A stretch of 64,000 nt of DNA, taken from Allium sativum. Taxonomy: Eukaryota; Streptophyta; Magnoliopsida; Asparagales; Amaryllidaceae. The position numbers and the translations under genes were made by a program. The notes under the pieces are model-generated. The model did no database searches. It worked only from the letters and a program-made list of their open reading frames with translations, and was not told the DNA's origin. The DNA is taken from contig CM060924.1 of assembly GCA_030737875.1 (NCBI GenBank), forward strand, positions 150,406,197 to 150,470,196. The letters run 5' to 3'. Shown here in pieces: positions 22,833 through 35,480 of this stretch (position 1 is the first letter of the stretch; every line of letters begins with the position of its first letter).

Positions 22833-25800
22833 TTATTCCTTGTGGTTGTTGGATTCATGAGTTTGTGAATTGGTCGGCTTGAGTTCAAAGCTGCCTGGAA
22901 GACCTTTGCCTCTTTCATTCAATTTTTGCTCCATCTCATTCAATATTTGCTCCAGCCTATTCATTTTTTGCTGCAGCCTACCGCTTATTTCATCAATTTC
23001 CTATAACACAAAATATCACCCAGGATAAAAGGAACAATGAATGATAATGATTAACAAAACAACTCGATTCTTAAGTTGCTAAAGAGAATAATTTTCACAA
23101 ATAAGAGAAGTGTATATTGCTTATGTATAAGAAAATCAGTAAACAAGCATTTTCTTTGATATCCAAACTACTCAGTTGAGTATCACATCAATGATTTTCT
23201 TTTTAAGATCACCATGCAGTTATGCAGAAATATAATATAATGAAATACTGATAATTTGCCAAATGAATATATAGTGGTACTAGAAAGAAAATGCGTATGG
23301 ATCTATATGCACTGGATAAGGACATATAAAAATGCATGTATGTGATTTTTCTCCTCCCATTGAAAAAAAAGGAATGAATCAAGCTTTCAGTTCTAAACTC
23401 TGGAAGATGTATCCTAACTAGAAGCGCCAACAGAACATTTATGATCTTAATCAAGAACTAAATGAAGCTGCAGTAGCTCAAAACCTAGTCACATTGACGA
23501 ACGTAACTTGCTTTCACCAGCTTCGCCAACCAGTGTGGGTAACTACGTATATGGATACTCAAGGTTCAACTTATTTCCCAAGCTGAACAAATAAAAATGA
23601 AGATATTTGCCAATGCAAAAAATGTCTTTAAAAAATATATTTATCTCAGATTTATGTTTCAATGATAATTAGTGTTTATAGGAAGAAAGAAAAAAAGGGG
23701 ATATTTTGAGTTTAAATGTCTCTAGATCCCAAAAGTACAGAGGATCCTCCAGAGGCATCAGATGTGCACACATGGGTACCTTAAAATTTTGTTCAAGCCT
23801 TTCTTCTGTTTTAGCTAACTTTGATTTAGCTCTTCTGTGCATCTCATATGCTAGCCCAACGGCAGCAACCTAAGAAAGCCAACAATAGACAATCAGCATG
23901 CACTGCAGTCCAAAACTGTGAAAATGGTAGCAACCTTTTCGTAGAGCAGTTTATATGTCTTTTGCACAATGATATGAAAGAGATTAACAAAAAAGAAAGA
24001 TTCAATTATCTGGTAATAAATAACACACCGGGAAAACAACAAGCCTTCCAATTAATCCAGAAGCAACTCGAATTGCTTTTTTTTCATCGAGAGGCCGTAT
24101 CTCTACATTAGTAGTTCTATGACCATCTATGCTCCTTTGCATAGTAGTGGTGAATCGAGGGTAACCCTAATTTCAAAAGCAATGTAAGCGTCTGAGTTGC
24201 AATGCAAAAGCCAGAAGGCATTATTTTGTATACCAATTATGAGATATATGCTGGGATTTTTAAAGAGAACACGTTGGTAATTAGGAGGACGATGGTATTT
24301 ATTATTTTTATGCATTAGATATGTTGATTAATACATTTATAAATACATAGAACCATAATGGCAAATAAGTCTGTTATCATTCAATTAAATGTATAAAACT
24401 TTTAGTTAGAGATACAAGAACCACAGGTCATGGCCGTACATTTCTAAAGACCCGTCTCAGTCAGCTAGGACCAAACAAAATAATTTTACATGCATTGTTG
24501 GCTAGATTAAAGTTTATTTATCCATGCTCCTTGCGCTACAACCATGCCATACATTCCAATACTAGTTATATATTTTGAAATGAAATGGACTCAAATTTAT
24601 TAGATATGTTCTTATACCATTCATGACCATCTTCACAAAACTGAGATTATTATGCAATTTCCAGCACATTCCAAAATGTTAAGTTAATATCAACCATTGA
24701 ATTCAACCATTAACCTGAAGAAGAAAAAATCAAATATTTTATTATTATAGAATTATTCAAACAAACCAAATTTATATGAAGATGTCCCTTTTTTCAAAAG
24801 TAAATAAAAAATAATAATCTACTTTCATAGACTCTGGATGTAGATTGGGTCGCCCCAACCACACTCGTATCCCAATATTAGCCGAACTATTACGGTGGCA
24901 CTTTTCGATCTTGTCGATTTAATACCATCATTGCATGCCTCCGCAAATGAAAAACCGCTAAAATGTGGTTGTCAAAAATCGAACCTTCTCCCTCTGCTGG
25001 GGAGATGAGAGCCCTTGCCGACCTTGCTAGAGCTGCTGACAGACGAAGATTATCTTGAACGATATAAGAACATATTCACAAAGTTTGATTCCATTTTGAG
25101 TTGTATCTTTGAAAAGAAGGCAACACAAAGGATGTACTCCCTCTCTTCCCATATGTGTGTTATACATACATACGCTAACATATGTGCGCACACATGCACA
25201 CATGCGTGCTTGTGTGCATGTTTAACTATGTACGTCAATACATCTAATAGCATATTTTGCACCTCGTTTTTGTTCCTTGGATTCATATCATTGATTATGT
25301 AATGTTGACTGCATCATTAATTCAATGTTAATAGCGACATGCCAACAATGACAACGTCATTAAACCCAATCAATCTCGTAGTCCACAATTTGATAGAAAT
25401 GGAGTGCAGCATTTCAAAAAGCCCCTTAATATGCGGATGCGCGCGCACACACCCAAATCATCCTTAATTTTGGTAAATTTGAGAAATCCTGACATACTCA
25501 GAATAATATTTCAAATCGACTATTAAAATTAATATTTTAACTACTGATTCGGACTTAACATTTCGTACATATTAGATGTTTCAAAACGATATCAATTATT
25601 GCGGACACGATGCTCGTAGTGAAGACTGAACATCTTAAAATTGCAATTAATTTTAAATAGTATAACACTAATTTGGACTCTTCGCTATTGTCTTGGATGA
25701 ACTAATAAAGAACCGCTGTGTTGCTACGCCTACCACCAAACTCTGGCCAAAGACAGCGACTCATCATATGTAGACATGTTGGAATGGAGAAAAGATGAAA

Positions 25801-27532
25801 TATGTAATGTTGCAGACGTAGAAAACTTGGCTGAAAATGAAGAGATGGAAGAAGGCAAATCCAAAAATGATGAGAGAAGCTATATTGCTGTAGATAAGCA
25901 AGTGGGTCCAGAATTCAGTGAATCAAATGAAGAGATTGATGGAAATAGAGATATAATTCAAAAAGCTAATATGAGTACAGTGTTGATTCAACATGAAAAA
26001 GTGGAGGGAAAAACTGAGACAACTGTTGTTCATATTCAATCAGAAATTGGTAGTTTAGCCGCATTATCCTTTACACCATTATCCATGAAGCCTAAACATG
26101 CTCAGCAACTAAGACATGGTGCAGAAATAAAAACTTGCAGCATGTTTGTATGCTCAGGACAGCAGTACAATCATGGGATTATTTACATATTTGACCCAGA
26201 AGGCTATCTTTTAGAAGGTGGAAGGATGTACCAGTATTGGAATAAGGCAGCGAACACTTATATTGAGAAAGTTAAGGGACCTTTTCTTTTAAGGCTGTCA
26301 TTAGTCATGAGAATCAACACGTACCGTACAAGCCACCGTGGCCACCTCCTTGTTGTCACTTGACCATGAGGACATGGTTGTTTTTGAAGAGGGAGGGAGT
26401 TGTAATGGCCACTTTGTACTGCCATGGTCATGAAGAAGAAAGCCTGCTGTTTACAGGAAAATTAAGGGTGAAGACAGTATGGCGTGGGGACTCTGCATGA
26501 GGACTGTTCAGTTGTGCATGCCTCAGATCTGCGTGCATGTGCATACTGTTGTATTTTGTATTTCAAATGCAAATGGGCCGTGCTATTGAATGTGTAAAGT
26601 TGATGTAATTAGAAGCTTTGTTACTAATTGGTACCATTTGTTTTGAGGCCAGAAATGGGCTTGATTGATCGGCCTGTAGCTAGCATGTTCAGGTATAAAT
26701 AAGAGTGCTGGCCGCATTTGTAATAGTATGGATGAAAAGGGATCAAATTCTAGAGCAATTCTATCCTAGTTTGTAGTTGTTATTTCCATTTCAAGTAGTT
26801 ACTTTCAGTACCTTAGTTAGTTACATTAGTTTACAATTTCCTGTCGCTTTCATAGCCTTAGTTTGTTAGCTGTAGCTTTAGTTCTTACCAGTAATTAGTT
26901 TCCAGAAGTTCAAGAAAAACAATGGCCATGGCCGCCTATTCAAGATGGCCGTATCAAAAACCTGCCGACAGTCCCAAATCTCATCAGGTTTATTGCTCAT
27001 GGGAAAAGGAAAGTTTTAGTAGCTTGGCATGCTTCTTTCGTAAGATACTTTTCTTGTATTATTCTAACACCAGAGCTATTTATTCACTTGTTCTAGTTTG
27101 ACTATGATTTTGTATCTAAGTAGGATTCTATGACTGCTTTGAAATGTGTAACAACTGAACTACGTAATTTTCAACTGCTACTAGTTATATTACAATAACT
27201 ATGCAGTTCACTCTCACTTTCAACTGCTCCTAGTTTTTTGGTATGAGTACGAATTTGAAAAGCTTCATCTGCTACACCAAAGTTTCAAAAAAGTAATTAA
27301 TCAAACCATAAAATACAAAGATTGTATTATTGTTTTTCACATCATAATATCAAATCGGTAAAGATCAATCCTGAGAACTGCTGCAGAAAGTTTGCAACAT
27401 TGATAGAAAATTGGATCTCTGTTTCGAAATTACCTGACCAATGTCGACTATGAATTGACGAAATCGCGGGTGTCTTCCAGCTTGATTCTTTAGCATCGAG
27501 GCGATTGGCTTAGAAGCTGTTTTCAGAACCAT
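22833..27532 (-). CDS. OPA3-like protein gene 3, complete and open
   Basis: Exons are 1: 27434-27532; 2: 24029-24166; 3: 23780-23869; 4: 22833-23000, giving 33+46+30+55 = 164 residues, all introns phase 0. The start is the ATG conserved in all copies, and the stop is TAA 22835-22833. OPA3 proteins are small mitochondrial membrane proteins; the role of plant members is not well defined. Signature segments are KPIASMLKNQAGRHPRFR (exon 1), RFTTTMQR and VEIRPL (exon 2), VAAVGLAYEMHRRAKSK (exon 3, the family's hydrophobic segment and basic stretch) and a coiled coil in exon 4. Private changes include Arg to Pro at residue 36, Asp to Asn in TTNVEIRPL and Gly to Arg before LVVFP. Intron 1 is only 3267 bp because of a 2.8-kb deletion. 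The N-terminus is about ten residues shorter than I expect for the family. Confidence 0.78.
25671..26956 (+). mobile_element. non-autonomous LTR retrotransposon, copy C, 5'-deleted
   Basis: Only the second half of the interior and the 3' LTR (26401-26956) remain, followed by the target duplication AAAAC at 26957-26961. The polypurine tract directly precedes 26401. The remaining coding part is open from about 25776 to 26363. It is shifted by one lost A near 25740 and one lost G near 26278 relative to copies A and B. It has no PBS, so it cannot move. Confidence 0.88.
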
Positions 27533-27603
27533 TTTTTCCAGTTTGCTCCCTCCAAAATTAGGGTTTGGTAAGAGAAAATCAGAAAGACAGGATAGTTTGG
27601 GTC

Positions 27604-27613
27604 AATTTATATC
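27604..27613 (-). promoter_or_regulatory. TATA box of OPA3-like gene 3
   Basis: GATATAAATT on the minus strand, about 72 bp before the ATG at 27532. Confidence 0.55.
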
Positions 27614-28626
27614 CGTAATGTTCTAGGGGAGAAAGAAAAGCACCGGGAAAAGGTCGATGACCAAACTGGCCAGTGTTTTGTAATGGTCGTAATGGGTCGG
27701 TCTGTCAAATTTTAGCCTATCCTTTTATCCAACCCACTAACCCTTATTGGGTTTGATCCGTTTAATTTGGTTTTTCTGATCCGACCTGCTTACAACAATC
27801 AAATAAAACATTAAAAACCAACCTAACTCGTTGTACCCATCGAACCCTAATTTATTCTTGAATCTGCAAATGAAGATTACCATATTTTACTCGTTCACTA
27901 ATCACGATCCAGGAAAGAGGCGTTTCGTCGGATCTATGACGAAGTCACTGCCCTAGTTTGAATCTGTTTCCTCGAATTTGCAAACGATTACCTGCCTTCG
28001 TTCTCCAGCTTAATATACGTAAGTGCCACGGTAGATTATTTTATTTGCAATTGTTTTGAAGATTTAATTTATGATGTTTGTTTTGCTAGTGTTTTCATCT
28101 TTGTATGTGAAATTTATGGTTATAATTTCCAGAATTCTAGGTTAAACCTTTTCAAGTATTTTCCCTCTTCTTTACTAATGCGAATGAACAAATTCGCTTC
28201 TTTTTTGGGATAAACTAACTAGCTCGATTTATAATTATATATAAATTAATGTTAAACTTCGTTTTAAATAAGCGAAATCAATATTAAAATACATTAACAT
28301 TCCAAATAAAAAAATTAAAAACAATAATTAAATAAAATATTTGACTATCAAAAATACGGGACATTACATAGTAGTTTTGGTTTTGCAGATTTATATTCAC
28401 AAGATCCTGGTTTTACAACTGGAGCCATATTAGGAAAGCTCTGTATCCGTTTATCTCTTTCAGTTGTGTTATGTATTATTTTCCGCTGCAGTAATGTATT
28501 TGAATCTCTGATATTTATCAAATGTGTAATATTTATTAATACTCTGGAATATTCTTGTACTTTGATGTAAATTATTGTAATAAGCAATAAAATATTCTTC
28601 TGTTTGTGTTCTGATTTGTCCCGTTC

Positions 28627-28851
28627 TCAACAATTCATTATTTCTCTTCTCTTCAGAGACTGGGGAAGTTCGGGTTGTTTTACCACCTTTATGCTCTGAT
28701 CTGATACTTTTTCTTTTTTAATGTGTTGGTGTCCATTGGTTGATTCTTGACGTGTAGAGTCTGTCGGATGGACCTTTGAGGATGCCCGGTAGGCTTCGGG
28801 TCCCTTTTCTCCAGAGGGGGTATCGGTCTGAGTTGCTCTCGAATTCTTCAT
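28627..28851 (-). CDS. conserved small ORF, 74 aa, unit C copy
   Basis: Same length and frame as 10384-10608, with a few replacements (for example Ile to Arg at residue 5 and changes near the C-terminus). No recognised domain. See the unit A entry for doubts. Confidence 0.25.
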   Translation of the reverse strand: MKNSRATQTDTPSGEKGPEAYRASSKVHPTDSTRQESTNGHQHIKKEKVSDQSIKVVKQPELPQSLKRREIMNC

Positions 28852-30211
28852 TTCTCATTCATTTGACATCCCTTCACTGTAGTTTGTCTGCTCCTTAGCC
28901 TAATGACTGACTTTATTACTAGCTTTTAACAATCCAGTTGATTGTAGATATGTAATACTACTTGTAACACCCCACTCCCGCTATGATCACTCACTAAGGG
29001 AATGCCATAGCATCGGTGGAGTATTTTAGTGAATATAGAACAGAAAAATTACAACAAGACAGATATAAATAGTACTTGAAATTTTAAAACATCATCTCAT
29101 AACAGCGGAAGTAAAACATGTCTGGTTACATCATAAAACCACAATAAAGGTCAAGTACAATATCCATCAAAATAAAGAAGTACATAATCCCACTCTCATA
29201 CAATAGCCAAACAAAAGAAAAGATAACTGGATAACTGGAGCTTTACATCTATCCAAGCTCCTAAAGACTGGAACAGCAATCCGATCAAGCTCCACTACTG
29301 CTAGGATCCACCGTAGGACCTGAGGGTTGGGAAAAAGATAAAAACAACAGGGTCAGACATAAGTCTGAGCGAGTCCTATAACTTTAACAATACAATCGTT
29401 AAAGTAACCAGAGAAGACATAAACTGATATACGGTAACATATAGGGATGAATGGCTACCCTAAGCAGTCAACTAAACGAAGATAAAGGATAAAGACGCAT
29501 CTACCCTCCCTAAGGTAAATTACTAAACTGCACCACACCAGTCGTTCCTAACTTAAAGGTTGATCCCACCCAAGGACTTATAAAATTTACTAATTAGTAC
29601 CTGCGTACCCCTAGGTGACCAAGTAGGCGCCACGGGGCCCTACAATCCACTAGGTGTACACACTACTTCCCATTCGATCGGCTCCCTAACGTAGATACCC
29701 GTGCTGGCCCCACCGTGGGATGTATCATTCCCCAATGTGGCAACCTGATGAAACTAAAGGTGCACGGCTTATATCTACTCGATGCAACAACGGCTTACCT
29801 ACCAGCCCGGGCCCACTCACGCATATGAAGCCCGTTGGACTTGCGTTGCCACCGCTAACCCGTTTGCCTCTTACAGTCAAGCCCAGTATGCGTGTCCCGT
29901 CCTCGACATGGGTCGAGCCCACAAAGATACGTATGGGTTACTGGTTGAAATGGGCCTCCACAAGCTACCCACCTAAGCTTGTCCCTTTTTCTAGTATATC
30001 CCACTTAACCCTTTAATCATGTTTTAATTACATGTTCCATTTTGGTTAAGTATTCTAATCGTATTTTCTATTGCCACCCAAGGCAACCACTAGATTTTCT
30101 CATGCCACCCGAGGCACCCACTTAACCCCTCATGTCCCTCTACATGCTAATATGGTTAAGTGTTTCTTAATTAATTAATTAAGAACGTAACCTTTGTAAA
30201 GACCTCTCACA

Positions 30212-30406
30212 TTAGACTGTCTTTTATGACCGCTGGTTAAGCCGGTTGGGTCCGGGCAGCCTTATGTCATAACAGAGTCTAACCTCGTGTCTTTACATTA
30301 ATTACGTATTTAGTTTGTGCCTAAGACCTCTCACATTGGGCTAACATTTGTAGCAACTGGTTAAGCCGGTTGGGTCCGGGCAGTTTTACGCTACAACTGA
30401 GTCCAA
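30212..30406 (-). other. paired conserved hairpins in E2 3' LTR
   Basis: Hairpin 1 has outer arms TTAGACT (30212-30218) and AGTCTAA (30276-30282), and inner arms TTATGAC (30224-30230) and GTCATAA (30266-30272). Hairpin 2 has outer arms TTGGGC (30336-30341) and GTCCAA (30401-30406) with one G-U type pair, and inner arms TTGTAGC (30348-30354) and GCTACAA (30390-30396). The loop core GGTTAAGCCGG...TCCGGGCAG is shared by both. The inner arms of the two hairpins differ at several positions on both sides, yet both pair fully. Confidence 0.8.
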
Positions 30407-30910
30407 CCTCGTGTCTTAGTCAATTAATTACACCTAATTAATCACCCTCATAATTTTATATTAATTATCCCTAATTAATCAAGTTTTCTTAACATGGGTA
30501 GACCTAACTTAATAGGTAAATTCCCATGGGGTAGACCTAACTCAATAGGTAAATTCCCAACACATAGTATGGGTACACCTAACCAAATAGGCAAATTCCC
30601 ATACTATGTTTATTTATTTTGTGTTATGCATAATTATATTAATTTCACACAATCTTATTAACTTATGCATTTAATTACCCCATCGTTCCCACGTAATTTC
30701 GTTCATGATATAACACATATAAAAGGTGTCAACTTGCATATGAATGAACATGTTTCAAAGGTGCCATCTTGCATATTAACAAACACATAACTTGCATATG
30801 AACTTGCATAACATGTCACATAACTTGCATATAATATGTCACATAACTTACATATTCATTTTGCATAACAAACTTGCATATTAGCTTATAGACTTGCATA
30901 ATGTGTCATC

Positions 30911-31154
30911 ATGAACTTGCATATTAATAAACATGTAACTTGCATATTTACATACATGTAACTCGCATATTAACAAACATGTAACTTGCATATAAAGAAA
31001 CATGTAACTTGCATATTTACATACATGTAACTTGCATATTAACAAACATGTAACTTGCATATTAACAAACATGTAACTTGCATATTTACATACATGTAAC
31101 TTGCATATTAACAAACATGTAACTTGCATATTAACAAACATGTAACTTGCATAG
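30911..31154. repeat. 23-bp minisatellite in E2 LTR
   Basis: About ten direct copies of a unit close to ACATGTAACTTGCATATTAA plus CAA, with variants carrying TTTACAT. It is repeated in the other LTR at 39285-39528. The 113-codon minus-strand frame over it is only a translation of the repeat. Confidence 0.85.
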
Positions 31155-32191
31155 CATATTACCATGAACTTGCATAACATGCATATGATTACATAGCCCA
31201 CAACTTGCATATTTAGCATCATGCAAACATAACATACATCATATTAAACTTGCATAAGCTTACATACTCAACATGCATAAACATAAGATTAATGCTAACA
31301 TCATATCATATGATTCAAAGCTCATTAACCCACATACAAAACCATAAATCTCATCACATCTCATCTAATTAGTTTACCAAAAGATCATCAAAGTGATAGA
31401 AACTCACAACTAGCAACTTTGAACACCAAATGAAGAAGATTAAGATGCTAAGAAGGGATTAGAAGTTGATTAGAGAGTGATTAGTATGCAACCCTCTTCA
31501 TAAAATTAGTGGAGGCCATGAGAGCTAGCATTTTGCCATAGTTTAGTCACTAGGTTTAATTATGAATGAATTAGGGTAGGTTAGGGTCTTATTTATAGAT
31601 TAGGCAAGTGTTTTAGGCCATAGGATTAACCCTAGATTCAATCCAAGCCATCAAAGCATGTCTTGGGGAAGAAGTCAAGTGTAGGAACCATCTAGGGCCT
31701 TTAGATTAAAGATGGACCATGAGAACCATTCAAATGCAAAATCTGCACTTGAGCGAATCGGCCCACGGGTTGACAGCCAAACACCCTGGATTAACCCCTA
31801 GTCGACCCAGCGGGCTCGGGTCGACTTCAAAAATCGGCCGGTTCGGTTATTCCCCTCTCCCAATTCGCTGTTTTGAGCATTTTTGCATATTTATTTATTA
31901 AATTTTCAATTATATATATATATATATATCAATATATATATATATATATATATATATCTACACAACCCATTTCACTTAATTAAGTATACTTTAATTTGGG
32001 AATTTTCGTGAAACTTCGCGAGGCCATATCTTGGTCATACGGACTCCGATTTTCGAAAACTCGGACTCTATTTCGCGTATTTTTCCGAGACGAACACAAT
32101 GGCATAGCCCGTTTCCCTTGATTCCCATTTTAGAATTAAATTCTGCCTCGATTTATGTTATTACAGGTTATTGAAAATACGGGTTGTTACA

Positions 32192-32205
32192 TTCTCCCCT
32201 CCTTA
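32192..32205 (-). promoter_or_regulatory. polypurine tract of E2
   Basis: On the minus strand this reads AAGGAGGGGAGAA next to the 3' LTR start. It is the site for plus-strand cDNA priming. Confidence 0.85.
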
Positions 32206-32714
32206 AAGGATTTCGTCCCCGAAATCTTCAAGTTAGGAAGAACGTATCCTACCATCCAATCATCCATCTACTCAAAGCATCATCCACGAGCAATCATTGT
32301 CCTTACAAGATTCTAAATGCTGGATGGATATATGCAAAAGTGTGTGTATATGTACTTACCTAATGCGAAAATCAGGCGGTTACTGATACAGTAAACCTCC
32401 TTAATGCAAACCATGATAGTGCCATGCATCCAATATGTATGCGAAACCCTATTGACACATACAAATTTCTACATGCGTGCACAACCATACACAAAAATGC
32501 ATCATCCATATGATAACACAGCCATGATACATCCATCAATCTAACTACCACATCCATTTATGCAATATGCAACATGAAGTGACTGAGCCGATCTAGTGCC
32601 TAATGTGTGTGTATATGCATCCACGAGCAACCACTAGCAAACAATTGCATCCATATGCATCCATCAACCATAACATGTTTCAAACACATGTCTCAACCAT
32701 AGGTTTTACCCTAT

Positions 32715-33368
32715 CTAAAGGTCATAGGTATTAGCGAGAGGATATACTAAAGATAAGATAAGTACTAGACAAGCAATAAAGGAGAAGTTAAAAGACATAC
32801 TCTCAAAAAGAAATGGATACAAAGAACGCATCTTTGCTTCCGTCTCCCAAGTAGCATTGCTTTCGTCATCTCCCCATTGCACTTTAACTAGCTGAACTTC
32901 TCTGTTCCTCAACTTCCTAGTTTCTGACCCAAGGATGCGAGTAGGAGCTCGTCGAATCGTCGCATCACGCTCTACCTCTACATCTCTAAGCAAGCTCGGC
33001 TCTACCACCTCCGCGGTCTCATGTAAGCACTTCCTCAAATGTGATACATGGAATACATCATGAACACCACTAAGTCTGTCGGGCAACTCCACCCTATATG
33101 CCATCCGTCCAATCCTTTCCTTAATAGGAAACGGCCCAACAAATCTCGGTGCTAACTTCCCTACGGACCCAAAGCGAACAACATTTCTCAATGGAGATAC
33201 TTTGACAAAAACCATGTCCCCAACCTCAAACTCAAGATCCGTCCTTCTCCGATCCGCATAAGATTTCTGTCTATCTTGCGCTGCTTTCATCCTTTTTCGA
33301 ATTAAATCAATCTTCTCTGAAGTCTCTCTAACCATATCCGGCCCAAGCAAGATCCTATCCGTAGATTC
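32715..33368 (-). CDS. pol: E2 integrase C-terminus and chromodomain-like tail
   Basis: This is the same frame as the RT-integrase segment, beyond the TAG at 33371-33369. It continues with LLGPDMVRETSEKI, a GDMVFVKVSPLRN segment (integrase C-terminal domain), FHVSHLRKCLHE, and a chromodomain-like end (LVKVQW...ATWETEAKMRSLYPFLF) that in chromoviruses guides integration to chromatin. It is followed by a short hydrophobic stretch and a stop at 32715. No ATG opens this part, so it would be made only by reading through the stop. Confidence 0.8.
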   Translation of the reverse strand, partial: ESTDRILLGPDMVRETSEKIDLIRKRMKAAQDRQKSYADRRRTDLEFEVGDMVFVKVSPLRNVVRFGSVGKLAPRFVGPFPIKERIGRMAYRVELPDRLSGVHDVFHVSHLRKCLHETAEVVEPSLLRDVEVERDATIRRAPTRILGSETRKLRNREVQLVKVQWGDDESNATWETEAKMRSLYPFLFESMSFNFSFIACLVLILSLVYPLANTYDL

Positions 33369-35480
33369 CTACCAACATGTAGGAGATCGACAAGGCCTTC
33401 CATAAAGAGCTTCGAAAGGAGCCATACCAATACTGGACTGAAAGCTGTTATTATATGCGAACTCCACCAAAGGAAGATGTTCTTCCCATGTACCTCCAAA
33501 ATCCAAGATACAAAGCCTCAAAAGATCTTCTAAGATACGGTTCACCCTCTCGGTCTGACCGTCCGTCTGAGGATGATATGCGGTGCTCAAACACAACTGA
33601 GTCCCTACCGCCTCTTGCAAACTTCTCCAAAACTCACTAGTGAAAATAGGATCTCGATCACTCACAATGCTGGATGGTACGCCATGCAATCTAACAATCT
33701 CTCTAACATAGACTGAAGAAAGCCATGGAGCGGTCCTCTTACTCTTTACGGGTATAAAATGGGCACTCTTTGTAAGTCTGTCTACCACAACCCAAATTCC
33801 CGTATTGCCCTTCCTCGATCTCGGTAACCCGTCGATGAAATCCATCGAGACACTATCCCACTTCCACTGTGGAACTTCCAATGGGTGTAGCAACCCACCG
33901 GGTTTCCTTTGCTCCACTTTAACTTGTTGGCACACTAAGCATTTAGCCACATACTCGGCCACATCTTTCTTCATACCGGCCCAAAAGAAAACTCTCTTCA
34001 TGTCTTGGTACATTTTGTCTCCACCGGGATGAATAGTCATTCTTGAACGATGTGCATCATCCAAAATAGCCTTCTTCAAACCCTCATCTTGCGGTACACA
34101 AAGTCTACCGTCTCTATGCAACCATCCCTTATCATCTATGGTGTATCTACCCAAATGGCTGGACGACTCCCCTCTTATAAGCTTCTCTACCAACACAACC
34201 AACTGTGGGTCGTCTCGCTGAGCCTCGCCAATCCGTCTCAAAAGAGTAGGTCTAACCTCCAAGGATGCCAACAAACCAGGTACAAAATCAACAGAAGGTC
34301 TGAAGTCAAACAAAGAAAGAAACTCCAAGCTTCGTCGTTCCACGAACAATGGACTCAAAGATAGCCTTTTTCTACTTAAGGCGTCTGCCACCACGTTACC
34401 CTTACCAGGGGTATACGCTATCTCGAAATCATAGGATGCTAAGAACTCCATCCACCTTTGCTGTCTTAAGTTTAAATCCTTCTGAGAGAATAAGTACTTC
34501 AATGATTTATGGTCGGTGAACAACTCGAATCTCTCACCAAGAAGATAATGGCGCCAAGACTTAAGTGCGAAAACAATCACGGCCAACTCTAGATCATGGG
34601 TAGGGTAATTCTTCTCATGCACTCTCAATTGTCTCCCTCCATAGGCTATTACCCTTCCCTCCTGCATCAAGACTGCGCCTAATCCTGTTCCACAAGCATC
34701 GGTATAAACAACAAACGGCTTACTCCCATCTGGAAGCACTAAAACTGGAGCGGTGGTCAAAGCTCTCTTTAACCGTCGGAAAGCATCATCACAATCTACA
34801 TCCCATGAGAAAACCAGATTCTTCTTCGTCAAGCGGGTTAATGGGGCTGATATCTTCGCGAAGTCTTTGATGAACTTCCTATAATATCCTGCCAACCCCA
34901 AGAAACTTCTTACCTCGGTAGCATTTCTAGGAACTTTCCAATCCTGGATAGATACTATCTTTGCGGGATCCACAGCTATCCCTTCCTTAGAGACCACATG
35001 CCCTAAGAATCGCACTTCTCTTCTCCAAAAATGGCATTTAGAGAATTTAGCTTTAAGACTATGCGCTCGAAGAGTCTCCAACACTTCCTTGAGATGTAAG
35101 GCATGCTCTTCTTCATTCTTGGAAAAGACCAAGATGTCATCCACAAAAACTACTACAAACTTATTCAGATACTCTCTGAACACTCTACTCATGAGATCAA
35201 CAAAGTATGCGGGGGCGTTTGTCAGCCCAAATGGCATCACTAGCCACTCATAAAAACCATCCGGAGTCCGGAAAGCAGTCTTCTCTATACTGTCCTCCGC
35301 CACTCTTAACTGATGAAACCCTGTAGCTAAGTCCATCTGCGAAAATACAGACGCGCCAACCAACTGATCAAAGAGATCATCTATCCTCGGTAATGGGTGT
35401 CTATTCTTCTTCGTGAGCTTATTAAGTTCCCTATAATCCACACAAAGTCTGAGGGACCCATCCGCCTTCGTGGCAAACAC
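33369..35480 (-). CDS. pol: E2 reverse transcriptase, RNase H and integrase core
   Basis: 703 codons are open but separated from gag-protease by a frame change at 35480. In residues of this segment: RT with QMDLATGF (Asp 50) and FVDD (112-115); RNase H with Asp 261, Glu 298, Asp 323 and Asp 366 (VADALSR); integrase zinc finger His 477, His 484, Cys 514, Cys 517; and catalytic triad Asp 547, Asp 608, Glu 644, with the Asp-35-Glu spacing of the family. All catalytic residues are present. It ends at an in-frame TAG (33371-33369) after [10 protein letters not shown], six codons before the frame continues into the C-terminal domain. A GTG at 35480 is not a credible start; the segment is the downstream part of a broken polyprotein. 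Confidence 0.9.
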   Translation of the reverse strand: MFATKADGSLRLCVDYRELNKLTKKNRHPLPRIDDLFDQLVGASVFSQMDLATGFHQLRVAEDSIEKTAFRTPDGFYEWLVMPFGLTNAPAYFVDLMSRVFREYLNKFVVVFVDDILVFSKNEEEHALHLKEVLETLRAHSLKAKFSKCHFWRREVRFLGHVVSKEGIAVDPAKIVSIQDWKVPRNATEVRSFLGLAGYYRKFIKDFAKISAPLTRLTKKNLVFSWDVDCDDAFRRLKRALTTAPVLVLPDGSKPFVVYTDACGTGLGAVLMQEGRVIAYGGRQLRVHEKNYPTHDLELAVIVFALKSWRHYLLGERFELFTDHKSLKYLFSQKDLNLRQQRWMEFLASYDFEIAYTPGKGNVVADALSRKRLSLSPLFVERRSLEFLSLFDFRPSVDFVPGLLASLEVRPTLLRRIGEAQRDDPQLVVLVEKLIRGESSSHLGRYTIDDKGWLHRDGRLCVPQDEGLKKAILDDAHRSRMTIHPGGDKMYQDMKRVFFWAGMKKDVAEYVAKCLVCQQVKVEQRKPGGLLHPLEVPQWKWDSVSMDFIDGLPRSRKGNTGIWVVVDRLTKSAHFIPVKSKRTAPWLSSVYVREIVRLHGVPSSIVSDRDPIFTSEFWRSLQEAVGTQLCLSTAYHPQTDGQTERVNRILEDLLRLCILDFGGTWEEHLPLVEFAYNNSFQSSIGMAPFEALYGRPCRSPTCW

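Larger units (their letters stand above)
14187..24709. repeat. tandem unit B of the ~10.5-kb array
   Basis: This is the only unit in the window without a large insertion or deletion, so it serves as the reference (10523 bp). It contains exon 1 of gene 2, small LTR element copy B, spacer, and exons 4-2 of gene 3. Differences from unit A are scattered single substitutions and short indels. Its first 2.3 kb (to 16493) match the intron 1 filler at 3673-5976 and hold no recognised gene. Confidence 0.9.
27533..28962. other. spacer upstream of gene 3, up to E2
   Basis: It contains the gene 3 promoter, the LTR-like border near 28354-28368, and the 74-codon minus-strand frame at 28627-28851. It ends with the target site CTACT (28958-28962) where E2 begins. 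The spacer continues after E2 at 40571. Confidence 0.5.
28963..32191 (-). repeat. 3' LTR of E2
   Basis: 3229 bp. Contents in plus coordinates: conserved hairpin pair 30212-30406; three copies of a 30-bp motif with ACCTA/TAGGT arms (30496-30600); 23-bp minisatellite 30911-31154; TATA box about 31589-31597; two GTCGAC sites near 31794-31836; AT microsatellite about 31912-31957; and a terminal stretch (about 31985-32191) nearly shared with the start of the E3 LTR. Confidence 0.93.

Noticed and set aside
29720..30016. 98-codon frame in the E2 LTR (again at 38094-38390)
   Set aside because: It overlaps other open frames on both strands in LTR sequence, with no domain and no conservation in E1 or E3.
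30911..31154. CRISPR-like regular repeats
   Set aside because: The repeats are directly adjacent with no unique spacers, inside a plant LTR.
30881..31222. 113-codon minus-strand frame rich in Cys, Tyr, Met (also 39255-39596)
   Set aside because: It is the translation of the 23-bp minisatellite in the E2 LTR; 23 is not a multiple of three, so the peptide repeats every three units. It is not a gene.
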